From contig CACYKH010000001.1 of the NCBI GenBank assembly GCA_902774915.1, positions 124,001-188,000 of the forward strand: a DNA stretch of 64,000 nucleotides. Direction: 5' to 3'. A program made the translations under genes and the position numbers. The DNA comes from an uncultured Lachnospiraceae bacterium. GTDB taxonomy: Bacteria; Bacillota; Clostridia; Lachnospirales; Lachnospiraceae. Below, one piece after another: positions 1 through 8,090 of this stretch (within the stretch, counting starts at the first letter, position 1; each line of letters opens with the position of its first letter). Below the pieces are notes generated by a model, which saw only the letters and a program-made list of their open reading frames with translations, was not told the origin of the DNA and made no database searches.

Positions 1-970
1 TGACTGTACTACTTAAAGAATCATAATTTGAATTAAATTTCTGCATCTGGAGTGCATGGTCGTAATCCATCTTGGCCAGCTGTTTCTCCATTGCTATATA
101 AGCCTCATCCTTCTCAAACAGAGTCTTGATATAACGCTTTCCATCCAGCTCACCGAGTGTCTTCTTAAAGGCCAGATCCTGTTTGTCAAAATTAAGAGTT
201 CCACTTAGAAGCTGTCCCAGATCAACACTGGATAAGATATCTATAATCTCCGCATCAGCAAATGCATTCATATCTTTTACATACGTAGTTGTACTAAGCT
301 CAACAACGATAAAACGTCTTATGCCCAGATCGTAGAGTGGCTTAATTGGTGAATTATCCTTCATTCCACCATCAACATAAAGACTTCCATTAACATCAAC
401 TGGTGAAAATATAACAGGCAGTGATGTTGTAGCAAGAAGCGCCGACCTGATAAAACCATTATCCTGATCATTAAGCTTAAAGTACTCAATCTCGTAATCT
501 CTATAAGTATCTTCCACAGAAGCAGACATTATAAGCTTCATCTCTTCCTGAGTAACCTGTTCAGAAGAAACTATATCTTCAGGACATCTGGCACCTGTGA
601 CAAAAACAGGCATCATCGACTTATCTTCTGTTGTTTTAAAAAGATCATAAGTAAGATACTTATCTATTAATACTTCAGTCTTCTTTCTGGAGAAATGCAT
701 ATCTCCAGCCTGGATTTTTGAATAGTCGAAGTTGAATATAACCCCTAGGTCTATCTCGTTCCAAACCTCTTCCATCTGCTCTATTGCACGGTTAACTCCG
801 CCCTCTGCAACACCTTCAGCAAAGAGGACTGCATTAATTCCACCAATAGAAGAACCAGATACTGCAACCACATCATCCAGTAAACCTGCTGCAGCAAGGG
901 ATTTAAGTATTCCCACCTGGTAAATGCCTTTGCCGCCACCACCGGATAGAACTAAACCTGTACCTTCCAT
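1..970 (-). CDS. Patatin-like phospholipase (3' end outside window)
   Basis: Predicted lipid acyl hydrolase of the patatin family. I translated this by hand because the reading frame runs off the left edge. The N-terminus carries the oxyanion-hole glycine run SGGGGKG (residues 9-15) and the nucleophile elbow GSSIG (39-43, Ser41). The catalytic Asp lies in VDGGM further on, so the Ser-Asp dyad is complete. The ATG is preceded by a GGAGAAGGGGG ribosome site. It lies 30 bp downstream of proB and may be co-transcribed with it. There is no signal peptide, so it is probably cytosolic. The substrate is unknown, and the missing C-terminus could carry another domain. Confidence 0.9.
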   Translation of the reverse strand, partial: MEGTGLVLSGGGGKGIYQVGILKSLAAAGLLDDVVAVSGSSIGGINAVLFAEGVAEGGVNRAIEQMEEVWNEIDLGVIFNFDYSKIQAGDMHFSRKKTEVLIDKYLTYDLFKTTEDKSMMPVFVTGARCPEDIVSSEQVTQEEMKLIMSASVEDTYRDYEIEYFKLNDQDNGFIRSALLATTSLPVIFSPVDVNGSLYVDGGMKDNSPIKPLYDLGIRRFIVVELSTTTYVKDMNAFADAEIIDILSSVDLGQLLSGTLNFDKQDLAFKKTLGELDGKRYIKTLFEKDEAYIAMEKQLAKMDYDHALQMQKFNSNYDSLSSTV

Positions 971-1000
971 AACAAATACCCCCTTCTCCAAAGAGAATAA

Positions 1001-1855
1001 TTATTTGTCTAAGTATTCCTTATTCTTTATAAATTCAATAATATCAAAATCAGTAGATGTGTCGTTAACGAAAAGTGTACCAACATCATCACCATTAAGA
1101 AGCTGATGGATTATCTCCATATCAGATGACTCAAGAATAGCTACATCTGAACCTGCATGACAGGCAATACGAGCAGCGGCAATCTTAGTATACATACCGC
1201 CTGTTCCATATCTTGTAACAGTACCCTTAGCCATATCCTTAAGAGAATCATCAATCTTCTCAACAACTGAAAGTCTCTTTGCATGTGGATTCTTACGAGG
1301 ATCATCAGTATAGAATCCATCAATGTCAGTAAGAAGAATAAGCATATCAGCTCCGATAAGAGTTGCAACGATAGCTGAAAGTGTATCATTATCACCAAAT
1401 TCAATCTCATCAGTAGCAACTGTATCGTTCTCATTTACGATTGGAACTATATCAAGATCAAGAAGCTGCTTAAGAGTATTCTCAGCATTCTTTCTTCTTT
1501 CATCATTTGTAATAACATCAAATGTAAGCAGTACCTGAGCAGCCTTATGGTTATACTCCATGAAGAGCTTTTGATAAAGCATCATAAGTTCTCCCTGACC
1601 AAGTGCTGCACAAGCCTGGATCATTGAAAGAATTTCAGGTCTCTTCTGAAGTCCAAGAATTCTTCTACCTACTGAAACAGCACCTGAAGAAACAAGAACA
1701 ACATCCTTTCCCTGATTCTTAATATCACTTATAAGACGGATCATCTTCTCTATCTTCATAAAATCCAGCTCACCAGTTTCCTGATGTACAAGTGAAGATG
1801 AACCAACCTTTATAACTATTCTTCTTTTGTCTTTTAATACTTCTCTAGCGTTCAT
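1001..1855 (-). CDS. proB: Glutamate 5-kinase, short form
   Basis: Phosphorylates glutamate to gamma-glutamyl phosphate, the first step of proline synthesis. The 284-residue protein is an amino acid kinase fold. It has the N-terminal nucleotide-binding motif VIKVGSSSLV (14-23), the glutamate-site region VNENDTVATDE, and a C-terminal GTGGMYTK loop. It ends right after the kinase domain, so the PUA domain of the about 367-residue enterobacterial form is absent, as in other short Firmicute enzymes. The upstream spacer (1856-1907) is very A+T rich and holds AAGGAAAAATT as ribosome site. proA, the usual partner, is not in this window. Confidence 0.96.
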   Translation of the reverse strand: MNAREVLKDKRRIVIKVGSSSLVHQETGELDFMKIEKMIRLISDIKNQGKDVVLVSSGAVSVGRRILGLQKRPEILSMIQACAALGQGELMMLYQKLFMEYNHKAAQVLLTFDVITNDERRKNAENTLKQLLDLDIVPIVNENDTVATDEIEFGDNDTLSAIVATLIGADMLILLTDIDGFYTDDPRKNPHAKRLSVVEKIDDSLKDMAKGTVTRYGTGGMYTKIAAARIACHAGSDVAILESSDMEIIHQLLNGDDVGTLFVNDTSTDFDIIEFIKNKEYLDK

Positions 1856-1907
1856 AATTTTTCCTTATCTAATTTCATTATTATATTTTAGATTATTATA
1901 ATTTAAA

Positions 1908-3608
1908 TTATAAATATTTACTTGTTTCGTAAGCTTTATAGCATTCTATAAGATCATCAACAAGATACTCAGATAAAGCTTCTGCAGCCTTAATGCCATC
2001 TGCAGCGGCAGATGTTATACCACCTGCATAGCCAGCACCTTCTCCAGCCGGGATAATGCCAAGGAAGTTTTCAGCCATCATATTGTCATCTCTTAGAATC
2101 CTGACAGGAGAACTTGTTCTGGATTCAATAGCCGAGAAAACTGTATCTGTGTCGTCATATCCTTTAATACGAGTACCAAAGTACTTCATTGCCTCAAGGA
2201 TTGCATCTGTTACAACATCCGGCAGAACTTTCCTTAGATCAGCAAAGGTCCATTTACCCTTAATCTGAGGCTCTATAGAACCAAAGCTTTCACTTACCTT
2301 ATCATCTATAAAGTCGCCATATAGCTGAACCGGGACCCCACCATTACCAATGGTAAATGCCTTCTTCTCAAGATCTCTTTGATAATCAATTCCTGCCATC
2401 GGACCGTCAGATCCATAATCCTCTGGAGTAACACTTACAACAATAGCTGAATTTGAATTGATACCTGCACGTCCGCTGTAACTCATTCCATTAATTACTG
2501 TACCATCTTCCTCGGTAGATGCATTAACCACATAACCACCTGGGCACATACAGAATGAAAATACATTCCTGTCGTCAGTATGATAAACCAGTTTATAATC
2601 AGCCGTCGGGAGAAGCTCTCCGTAACGCTTTTTATAATCCTCACCATACATAGCTTTATTAATAGTTTCAGCCAGATGCTCAACTCTTATACCAATCGCA
2701 AACGGCTTAGACTCCATTACAAAGTCTTTATCATAAAGCATTTTTATGGTGTCACGAGCACTATGACCAACTGCAAGGATCACTGAATGTGTTTTATGCT
2801 TTATAAGTTCTCCGTTTGACTCGATAGTCAGCTCATAAATCGGCAGCTCTGACTCATAGCCAAATGTATCTATAACAACTTCATGTTCTATAGAAACAAG
2901 CTTTGAATCAAACTTTACCTCTCCGCCAAGTCTTTCTATCTCATGACGCATATTTACTAAGATACTTCGGAGCTCATCTGTTCCAATATGCGGTTTAGCC
3001 TTATAAAGAATACTTTCATCAGCGCCGTACTTTACAAAGGTTTCTAAAACCTCTTTAAAATAGCCACCTTTATCTTTGTTTCCGGTATTCAGCTTTCCAT
3101 CTGAGAATGTACCGGCTCCACCTTCACCAAACTGCGCATTTGAATTTAAGTTAAGCTTTCCACTTTCCCAGAATTCATTAACATCCTGAACTCTGTCTTC
3201 AACTGCTTTACCACGTTCAAAAACAATAGGTTTAAAGCCAGCAAGACAAAGTTTAATAGCGGCATGATAACCTGCAGGACCAGAACCGATTATTACGGGT
3301 CGAAACTCTTCTGCCTCATCCAAAAATTCTCTGATCTCTGTATTTACGATGTGAGGAAATGTATATTTATCCTCTTTTGTTAACATAATATTATTATTGT
3401 TATTTTTATTAATAATCGCAGACTCATCATCTGCAAAAACACCGATGGACATCTGATAATGGATGTTATCATGATGTCTTGAATCCAGAGATTCTTTCAA
3501 AATCTTAAAGGATTTTATATTTTTAGTTTTCAAATTTTTAAAAATGACTTCACGGATATCATCTTCTGTATATCCTGGTTTCATTTTAATATTACTAATT
3601 CGAATCAT
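1908..3608 (-). CDS. FAD-dependent dehydrogenase (YtfP-like)
   Basis: Large NAD(P)/FAD-dependent oxidoreductase of the type annotated as FAD-dependent dehydrogenase; its substrate is unknown. About 100 N-terminal residues precede the dinucleotide-binding motif GSGPAG (108-113). Further motifs are GEGGAGTFSDGKLN and, near the C-terminus, GEGAGYAGGITSAAADG, typical of the flavin-contact region. The frame is open upstream to 3683 but would then overlap the next gene. I chose the ATG at 3608, which starts MIRISNIKM eight bases after that gene's stop. Residues 69-73 are five consecutive Asn encoded by an AAT/AAC run. It is probably translationally coupled to the flavoprotein upstream. Confidence 0.88.
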   Translation of the reverse strand: MIRISNIKMKPGYTEDDIREVIFKNLKTKNIKSFKILKESLDSRHHDNIHYQMSIGVFADDESAIINKNNNNNIMLTKEDKYTFPHIVNTEIREFLDEAEEFRPVIIGSGPAGYHAAIKLCLAGFKPIVFERGKAVEDRVQDVNEFWESGKLNLNSNAQFGEGGAGTFSDGKLNTGNKDKGGYFKEVLETFVKYGADESILYKAKPHIGTDELRSILVNMRHEIERLGGEVKFDSKLVSIEHEVVIDTFGYESELPIYELTIESNGELIKHKTHSVILAVGHSARDTIKMLYDKDFVMESKPFAIGIRVEHLAETINKAMYGEDYKKRYGELLPTADYKLVYHTDDRNVFSFCMCPGGYVVNASTEEDGTVINGMSYSGRAGINSNSAIVVSVTPEDYGSDGPMAGIDYQRDLEKKAFTIGNGGVPVQLYGDFIDDKVSESFGSIEPQIKGKWTFADLRKVLPDVVTDAILEAMKYFGTRIKGYDDTDTVFSAIESRTSSPVRILRDDNMMAENFLGIIPAGEGAGYAGGITSAAADGIKAAEALSEYLVDDLIECYKAYETSKYL

Positions 3609-3616
3609 GAAACACC

Positions 3617-4933
3617 CTACTCTACTGCATTTCCAGCAATATAGCCAGTTATAAAGGCATAGGTGAGGTTGTACCCACCACATTTGCCAATCACATCTGT
3701 TGCCTCACCAACAGCATAAATTCCACCACCAAGGGTTCTATCAGGGCTGATTTGCATAGTTGATGGATTAATTACATCCGTATGAATTCCACCAATAGAT
3801 GCCTGTGAACTATCAAATGTGCCCTTTTCAAGAACGGTAAGATTCCACTCTGTAATCTCCTGATACAAGCCTCTAATGCCTGTTTCAGTTACATCTTTCA
3901 GAGTAAACTTGATATCCGGAGTTCCGTAGAATTTAGATATCATATAGCTTGCCAGCTTATCGTTTATATATCCATTTATAAATGAATCCAGTCTTTTATT
4001 AGGAAATTCTTTTTGGATAGCATTAAAATGCTCAGCAAATTCATCCTCAGAAGTCTTAGGTAAAAGATTTATAGATATAGGACTTCCCGGTTTCATGTAA
4101 TAAGACATATTAAATGTAACTATTCCGCTAAGTCCATCTTCAGTTATCTGAATCTCACCTAATTCTCTATGACCGGCAACACTAACTCTTGCTCTGGTTC
4201 TGACTCCAGCTAAAGCAGAAAGATCCTCGTAGCATTTAACTGGGCAAAGACCACTTTGAAACTCTTCGTAAGGAACCCTGAGACTTGAGAAAAGCTTCTT
4301 AGCCATTTCACTACTCTGAGCTCCCAGCTTTGCCTGAGACTGACCACCTGTAGCAATAATAATATTACGGGCAATGATCTCAGAAACAGTTTCTTCACCA
4401 GTCTCGGAATCCTTAACTAAAGTATTAACTCTATATATCGTCTTTAGATCAAAGATAGAATCATCAATAGTATTAACATCATCAATGATATCTGAAAGAT
4501 TTAGAGCATCAATGCTAATACATGTAGTTTTATTCTTTATCTCAATATTCAGCGCCCTTGCGGCATCCAGAAGTGCCCATACAACAGATGAAGCCTGCAT
4601 ACTTGAAGGATAGAAATAACCATCCTTATTTACCGTATTTACACCAAGACCTTTAAAATAGTCCAGAATAAAGGTTCTTTGTCTCATTCCAGTCTCTCTG
4701 TAAAGGTAATCAAAAACACGGTCTACAAACTCATTTTCGTAGTATGTATCTTCCTCCCAGGTGTCGTTTGTAAGGTTGCATCTTCCATTTCCTGTGGCAT
4801 AAAGCTTCATTCCAGCCTTTTTATTTTTATCCACAACTACGCAAGAAAGCCCCCTACGGGAGCTTTCGATTGCGGCCACAAGTCCTGATGCACCTGCGCC
4901 AATTATACAAATGTCGTATATGTTCTTATACAT
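3617..4933 (-). CDS. HI0933-family flavoprotein (BaiN-like), copy 1
   Basis: NAD(P)/FAD-dependent oxidoreductase of the HI0933 family, 438 residues. The FAD-binding motif GAGASG is at 12-17 and the family signature GNGRCNLT at 48-55. The C-terminal motif GEATDVIGKCGGYNLTYAF is also typical. Members are called aminoacetone oxidase or BaiN-like, but the physiological reaction is generally unproven. AGGTAGG precedes the ATG. It sits directly upstream of a second FAD protein, so the two may form a redox pair. A paralogue of similar length lies at 61737-63041. Confidence 0.92.
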   Translation of the reverse strand: MYKNIYDICIIGAGASGLVAAIESSRRGLSCVVVDKNKKAGMKLYATGNGRCNLTNDTWEEDTYYENEFVDRVFDYLYRETGMRQRTFILDYFKGLGVNTVNKDGYFYPSSMQASSVVWALLDAARALNIEIKNKTTCISIDALNLSDIIDDVNTIDDSIFDLKTIYRVNTLVKDSETGEETVSEIIARNIIIATGGQSQAKLGAQSSEMAKKLFSSLRVPYEEFQSGLCPVKCYEDLSALAGVRTRARVSVAGHRELGEIQITEDGLSGIVTFNMSYYMKPGSPISINLLPKTSEDEFAEHFNAIQKEFPNKRLDSFINGYINDKLASYMISKFYGTPDIKFTLKDVTETGIRGLYQEITEWNLTVLEKGTFDSSQASIGGIHTDVINPSTMQISPDRTLGGGIYAVGEATDVIGKCGGYNLTYAFITGYIAGNAVE

Positions 4934-4949
4934 ATAACCTACCTGATTT

Positions 4950-6119
4950 TTACTGATAACTTACATTATCCTTGCTTGAATCTGGGAATAATGTGATGTA
5001 AGTCTTTCCAGGATTAAGCTTAAGTTCCTTACCATCTTCTGTGTAGAACTTAGTTACACCATAGTCTGAACAAGCACCATCTCTGGTAGCTGTCTGACCG
5101 AAAATTTCTTCCTTATAAGCAAAAGTCTTCTTAGCGTCTTTCTTCCACTTAATCTTTATAAGCTTACCATCTGTACAATAGTAACCTTCGCCTTCGCCTA
5201 CATCATCGATATACTTACTTCCAACCTCATCACTAAGTACATAGTGTGGGCAGAATTCATAAATTACGTTCTTGTATGTCAGCTGATTTCCTGTTGCCTC
5301 ATCATACTGAACATCGCCATATGTGAACTTCTTATATACTTTATTCTCAGCATCATACTCGAAGTATGGTCTTGACTCGATATCACTGTTAATAGCAATC
5401 TTTGTACAAGACTCACCACTTTCAGGCTCTTTGTCATCCATGTTGAAGCTGAACATGCTCTTGTACTCTTTACACTTATTTGTATCGAATCCCTTATCAG
5501 AAATACCCTGAAGTACTTTCTCACCAGATGTATAACCAGTAAACTCTGAACCGTATCCAGGTCTTGAAACTCTGAATCCGTATGCAGCTGATTCTGTGTT
5601 AAGGTTCATGTCATCAAGGTCTGTGATAAGTGGCATTTCCATCATAGCCCAGATACCACCCCAGTGAACGAGGACTGCATCATACTCAAGTGCTTTTCTA
5701 TCAAAGTTAACACGAGTACTTCTAACAGGTCCAATCTTCTCAATGTCCTTAACTGTATCCTGATCAAAGATACAAAGAAGACGAGAAATTCCACCTTCCT
5801 CAAGCATCTCATAAACGATCTGTGCATTCTCAATACCTGACTGTGGAAGTCCAAGGTTATTATTAACAACCATGATAGCTACATATCTCTTATCGGCTGA
5901 CTCAGGGCTTACCCAGCTACCGTTAAGATCGCTCATTACCATTCCGTCTTTCATCATGGCAACGTTGCTATCCTCTGTTATAAATGCTGCATCCTGAAGA
6001 TTTACGCTATATGATTCTCCACTATCCTCAGTAGCCTCTTCCTTCTTACCACATCCTGCAAATGCACCAAGTACAAATGTAGCTGCTAAAAGTACTGATA
6101 AAATCTTCTTTTTACTCAT
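4950..6119 (-). CDS. DUF3048 lipoprotein (YerB-like)
   Basis: Predicted membrane-anchored extracytoplasmic lipoprotein of 389 residues. The N-terminus is a lysine start, a hydrophobic core and FAGC with the lipidated Cys at 23, a slightly atypical lipobox. The body has the DUF3048 pattern: IVYEMLEEGGISRLL, then IGPVRSTR and DAVLVHWGG. The fold is known, but the biochemical role is not established; YerB-type proteins are tied to the cell envelope. The start overlaps the end of ybeY by eight bases, so translation is probably coupled. Confidence 0.9.
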   Translation of the reverse strand: MSKKKILSVLLAATFVLGAFAGCGKKEEATEDSGESYSVNLQDAAFITEDSNVAMMKDGMVMSDLNGSWVSPESADKRYVAIMVVNNNLGLPQSGIENAQIVYEMLEEGGISRLLCIFDQDTVKDIEKIGPVRSTRVNFDRKALEYDAVLVHWGGIWAMMEMPLITDLDDMNLNTESAAYGFRVSRPGYGSEFTGYTSGEKVLQGISDKGFDTNKCKEYKSMFSFNMDDKEPESGESCTKIAINSDIESRPYFEYDAENKVYKKFTYGDVQYDEATGNQLTYKNVIYEFCPHYVLSDEVGSKYIDDVGEGEGYYCTDGKLIKIKWKKDAKKTFAYKEEIFGQTATRDGACSDYGVTKFYTEDGKELKLNPGKTYITLFPDSSKDNVSYQ

Positions 6120-6618
6120 AGTCTCTAGTGTATCCTTTCTTTTCTAAGATTTCGTTTTGAAGCTTTTCCATCTCCATTCTGTCATTTTCATCTATATGGT
6201 CATATCCAAACAGATGCAGACAGCTATGAGCAACCAGGAATGCTATCTCCCTCTTATCGCTATGTCCGTAAGCTTCAGCCTGGGACTTAACCTTCTCAAG
6301 AGAAATAACGATATCTCCTAAAAGTAGTTCGTCAGTTTCTGGATTGAAATAATCCTGTGGATACTTCTCAATATATGAGAGATCATTTGGTTTATCGAAA
6401 TCCAGCATAGGAAATGATAATACATCTGTGGGGCTATCAATTCCTCTCTCTGACTTATTTATCTCATGGATCTCATCATTATCAACCAAGGTAACTGAGA
6501 CTTCACATTCATATGGACACTTAAGAAATTCAATAGAACCAAGCACCACATTACGAATGATATCATCGTATTCCTTAGGATATTCAATGTCAGATTCATT
6601 AGAAATAAATATGCTCAT
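6112..6618 (-). CDS. ybeY: Endoribonuclease YbeY
   Basis: Metal-dependent endoribonuclease needed for 16S rRNA 3'-end maturation and ribosome quality control. The 168-residue protein has the zinc ligands His131, His135 and His141 in a HxxxHxxxxxH motif (HSCLHLFGYDH), preceded by a DVLSFP segment. It follows phoH, a common neighbour, but has its own strong promoter at 6641-6669, so it can be expressed independently. Its 3' end overlaps the DUF3048 gene. Confidence 0.97.
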   Translation of the reverse strand: MSIFISNESDIEYPKEYDDIIRNVVLGSIEFLKCPYECEVSVTLVDNDEIHEINKSERGIDSPTDVLSFPMLDFDKPNDLSYIEKYPQDYFNPETDELLLGDIVISLEKVKSQAEAYGHSDKREIAFLVAHSCLHLFGYDHIDENDRMEMEKLQNEILEKKGYTRDYE

Positions 6619-6640
6619 AATTAAACCTCACTAAGGTGCT

Positions 6641-6669
6641 ATTTTAACACATATTGCATATCGTGTCAA
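6641..6669 (-). promoter_or_regulatory. Sigma-A-type promoter of ybeY
   Basis: On the minus strand a perfect TTGACA (6664-6669) is followed by 17 bases and TAAAAT (6641-6646), with an extended -10 TG just upstream. Transcription would begin about 15 bases before the ybeY ATG. It lies in the 86-bp gap between phoH and ybeY. Confidence 0.75.
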
Positions 6670-6704
6670 AAATAGATGAACCTTTATATTAAGCCTTAAA
6701 AAGC

Positions 6705-7682
6705 TTATTTTTTCTTAGGTTTCTGCGAATCATACTTCTCGTATGCTTCTACTATTCTCTGTACCAGAGGATGTCTTACAACATCCTTGCTTGTAAGGTT
6801 GCAAATGGCAATGCCATCTATATTTCTCACAACCTTAAGAGCAATATCAAATCCTGATTTTGTACCCTGAGCCAGGTCCTTCTGTGACTGGTCACCAGTG
6901 ATAATGGCTTTAGAGCCAAAGCCTATACGTGTCAGGAACATCTTCATCTGAGATTCTGTTGTATTCTGAGCCTCATCAAGTACGATAAATGCATTGTCGA
7001 GAGTACGTCCTCTCATATATGCAAGAGGCGCTACTTCAATAAGGCCTTTTTCCATATTCTTCTGAAAGGACTCAGCACCCATGATTTCATAAAGTGCATC
7101 GTAAAGTGGTCTAAGATATGGATCAATCTTACTCTGAAGATCGCCTGGTAAGAATCCAAGCTTTTCACCAGCTTCAATAGCAGGTCTTGTAAGGATAATC
7201 CTTTCAACCTCACCCTTCTTAAAGGCTGTAATAGCCTTAGCCATCGCAAGATATGTTTTACCAGTACCTGCAGGGCCACTACCAAAGATGATCATATTGT
7301 TATCTATAGCTTCGCAGTATTTTTTCTGACCAAAGGTCTTTGGTCTTATAGGACGACCTGCAAGTGTATGGCAGATTAGTTCATCATCATTTTCAAGATC
7401 ACTAACTTTACCACCTTCGCCGCTATTAGTAATACTGATTGCATAGTCAACATTCTGATCAGTTATATCCTTACCCTTCTTTGATATAACAAGAAGGTCA
7501 TTTACAACCTGCTCAGCCTTTGCAACCATACGTTCATCGCCTTCCAGGATAAGCTCATCCCCTCTATAAACATAGGTTACATCAAATGCTTTCTCAATCT
7601 TTCTGATATTCTTATCAAATTGTCCAAATAGAAGCTGAATGCTTCTCTCATCAACTTTTATAGTTCTTTTGTCTAGTCCCAT
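6705..7682 (-). CDS. PhoH-family ATPase
   Basis: Cytosolic P-loop ATPase related to the N-terminal half of RNA helicases and linked to RNA metabolism. The 325-residue protein has a KH-like N-terminal region (about 1-70). Walker A is GPAGTGKT (136-143), followed by LTRPAIEAGEKLGFLPG and Walker B-like FIVLDEAQNTT. Lengths near 320 are normal for this family. It lies upstream of ybeY, a conserved pairing that suggests a shared ribosome or RNA role. It is downstream of rpsU but separated from it by a terminator. The C-terminus is lysine-rich. Confidence 0.95.
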   Translation of the reverse strand: MGLDKRTIKVDERSIQLLFGQFDKNIRKIEKAFDVTYVYRGDELILEGDERMVAKAEQVVNDLLVISKKGKDITDQNVDYAISITNSGEGGKVSDLENDDELICHTLAGRPIRPKTFGQKKYCEAIDNNMIIFGSGPAGTGKTYLAMAKAITAFKKGEVERIILTRPAIEAGEKLGFLPGDLQSKIDPYLRPLYDALYEIMGAESFQKNMEKGLIEVAPLAYMRGRTLDNAFIVLDEAQNTTESQMKMFLTRIGFGSKAIITGDQSQKDLAQGTKSGFDIALKVVRNIDGIAICNLTSKDVVRHPLVQRIVEAYEKYDSQKPKKK

Positions 7683-7730
7683 TTATACCTCATATTTCTT
7701 GATTAAACTTGCACTTTTACTTGCTAAGAC

Positions 7731-7769
7731 AAATAAAAACGCCACGTTCATTATAATTTGAACGTGGCG
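7731..7769 (-). terminator. Intrinsic terminator of rpsU
   Basis: An 11-bp perfect stem (7740-7750 with 7759-7769; arm CGCCACGTTCA) is followed on the minus strand by a T-rich tract reading GTTTTTATTTG. It lies between rpsU and phoH. Confidence 0.93.
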
Positions 7770-7791
7770 AATAATGCAATGTAAATATTAC

Positions 7792-7968
7792 TTATTTATA
7801 CTTACGCTTTCTAGCAGCCTCAGATTTCTTCTTACGCTTTACTGATGGCTTTTCATAATGCTCTCTTTTACGGATTTCCTGCTGAATTCCAGCCTTCTGA
7901 CAGTTTCTCTTGAATCTGCGAAGTGCGCTATCGAGAGTCTCATTTTCTTTTACAACAACGCTTGACAT
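7792..7968 (-). CDS. rpsU: 30S ribosomal protein S21
   Basis: Small basic ribosomal protein of 58 residues, translated by hand because of its length. It starts [19 protein letters not shown] and ends in a lysine/arginine-rich tail ([15 protein letters not shown]). In the 30S subunit S21 helps the mRNA-rRNA interaction at initiation. It is monocistronic by sequence: a near-consensus promoter lies 66 bases upstream and a strong terminator directly downstream. Confidence 0.97.
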   Translation of the reverse strand: MSSVVVKENETLDSALRRFKRNCQKAGIQQEIRKREHYEKPSVKRKKKSEAARKRKYK

Positions 7969-8033
7969 CTTATCTACCCTCCCTTCGTCTAGGGAATAAA
8001 TCTAACGTGTTCAAACTAAAACACGCAAATGCA

Positions 8034-8061
8034 ATTATAACATACTTAAGTTTCTTGTCAA
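8034..8061 (-). promoter_or_regulatory. Strong promoter of rpsU
   Basis: TTGACA (8056-8061), a 16-base spacer and TATAAT (8034-8039) on the minus strand, both consensus boxes. The -35 box is inside an 8-bp inverted repeat (CTTGTCAA 8054-8061 with TTGACAAG 8071-8078). The repeat might act as an operator or as a weak 3' structure for alaS. Confidence 0.85.
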
Positions 8062-8090
8062 GTACTCAATTTGACAAGGGACTCGGCTCA

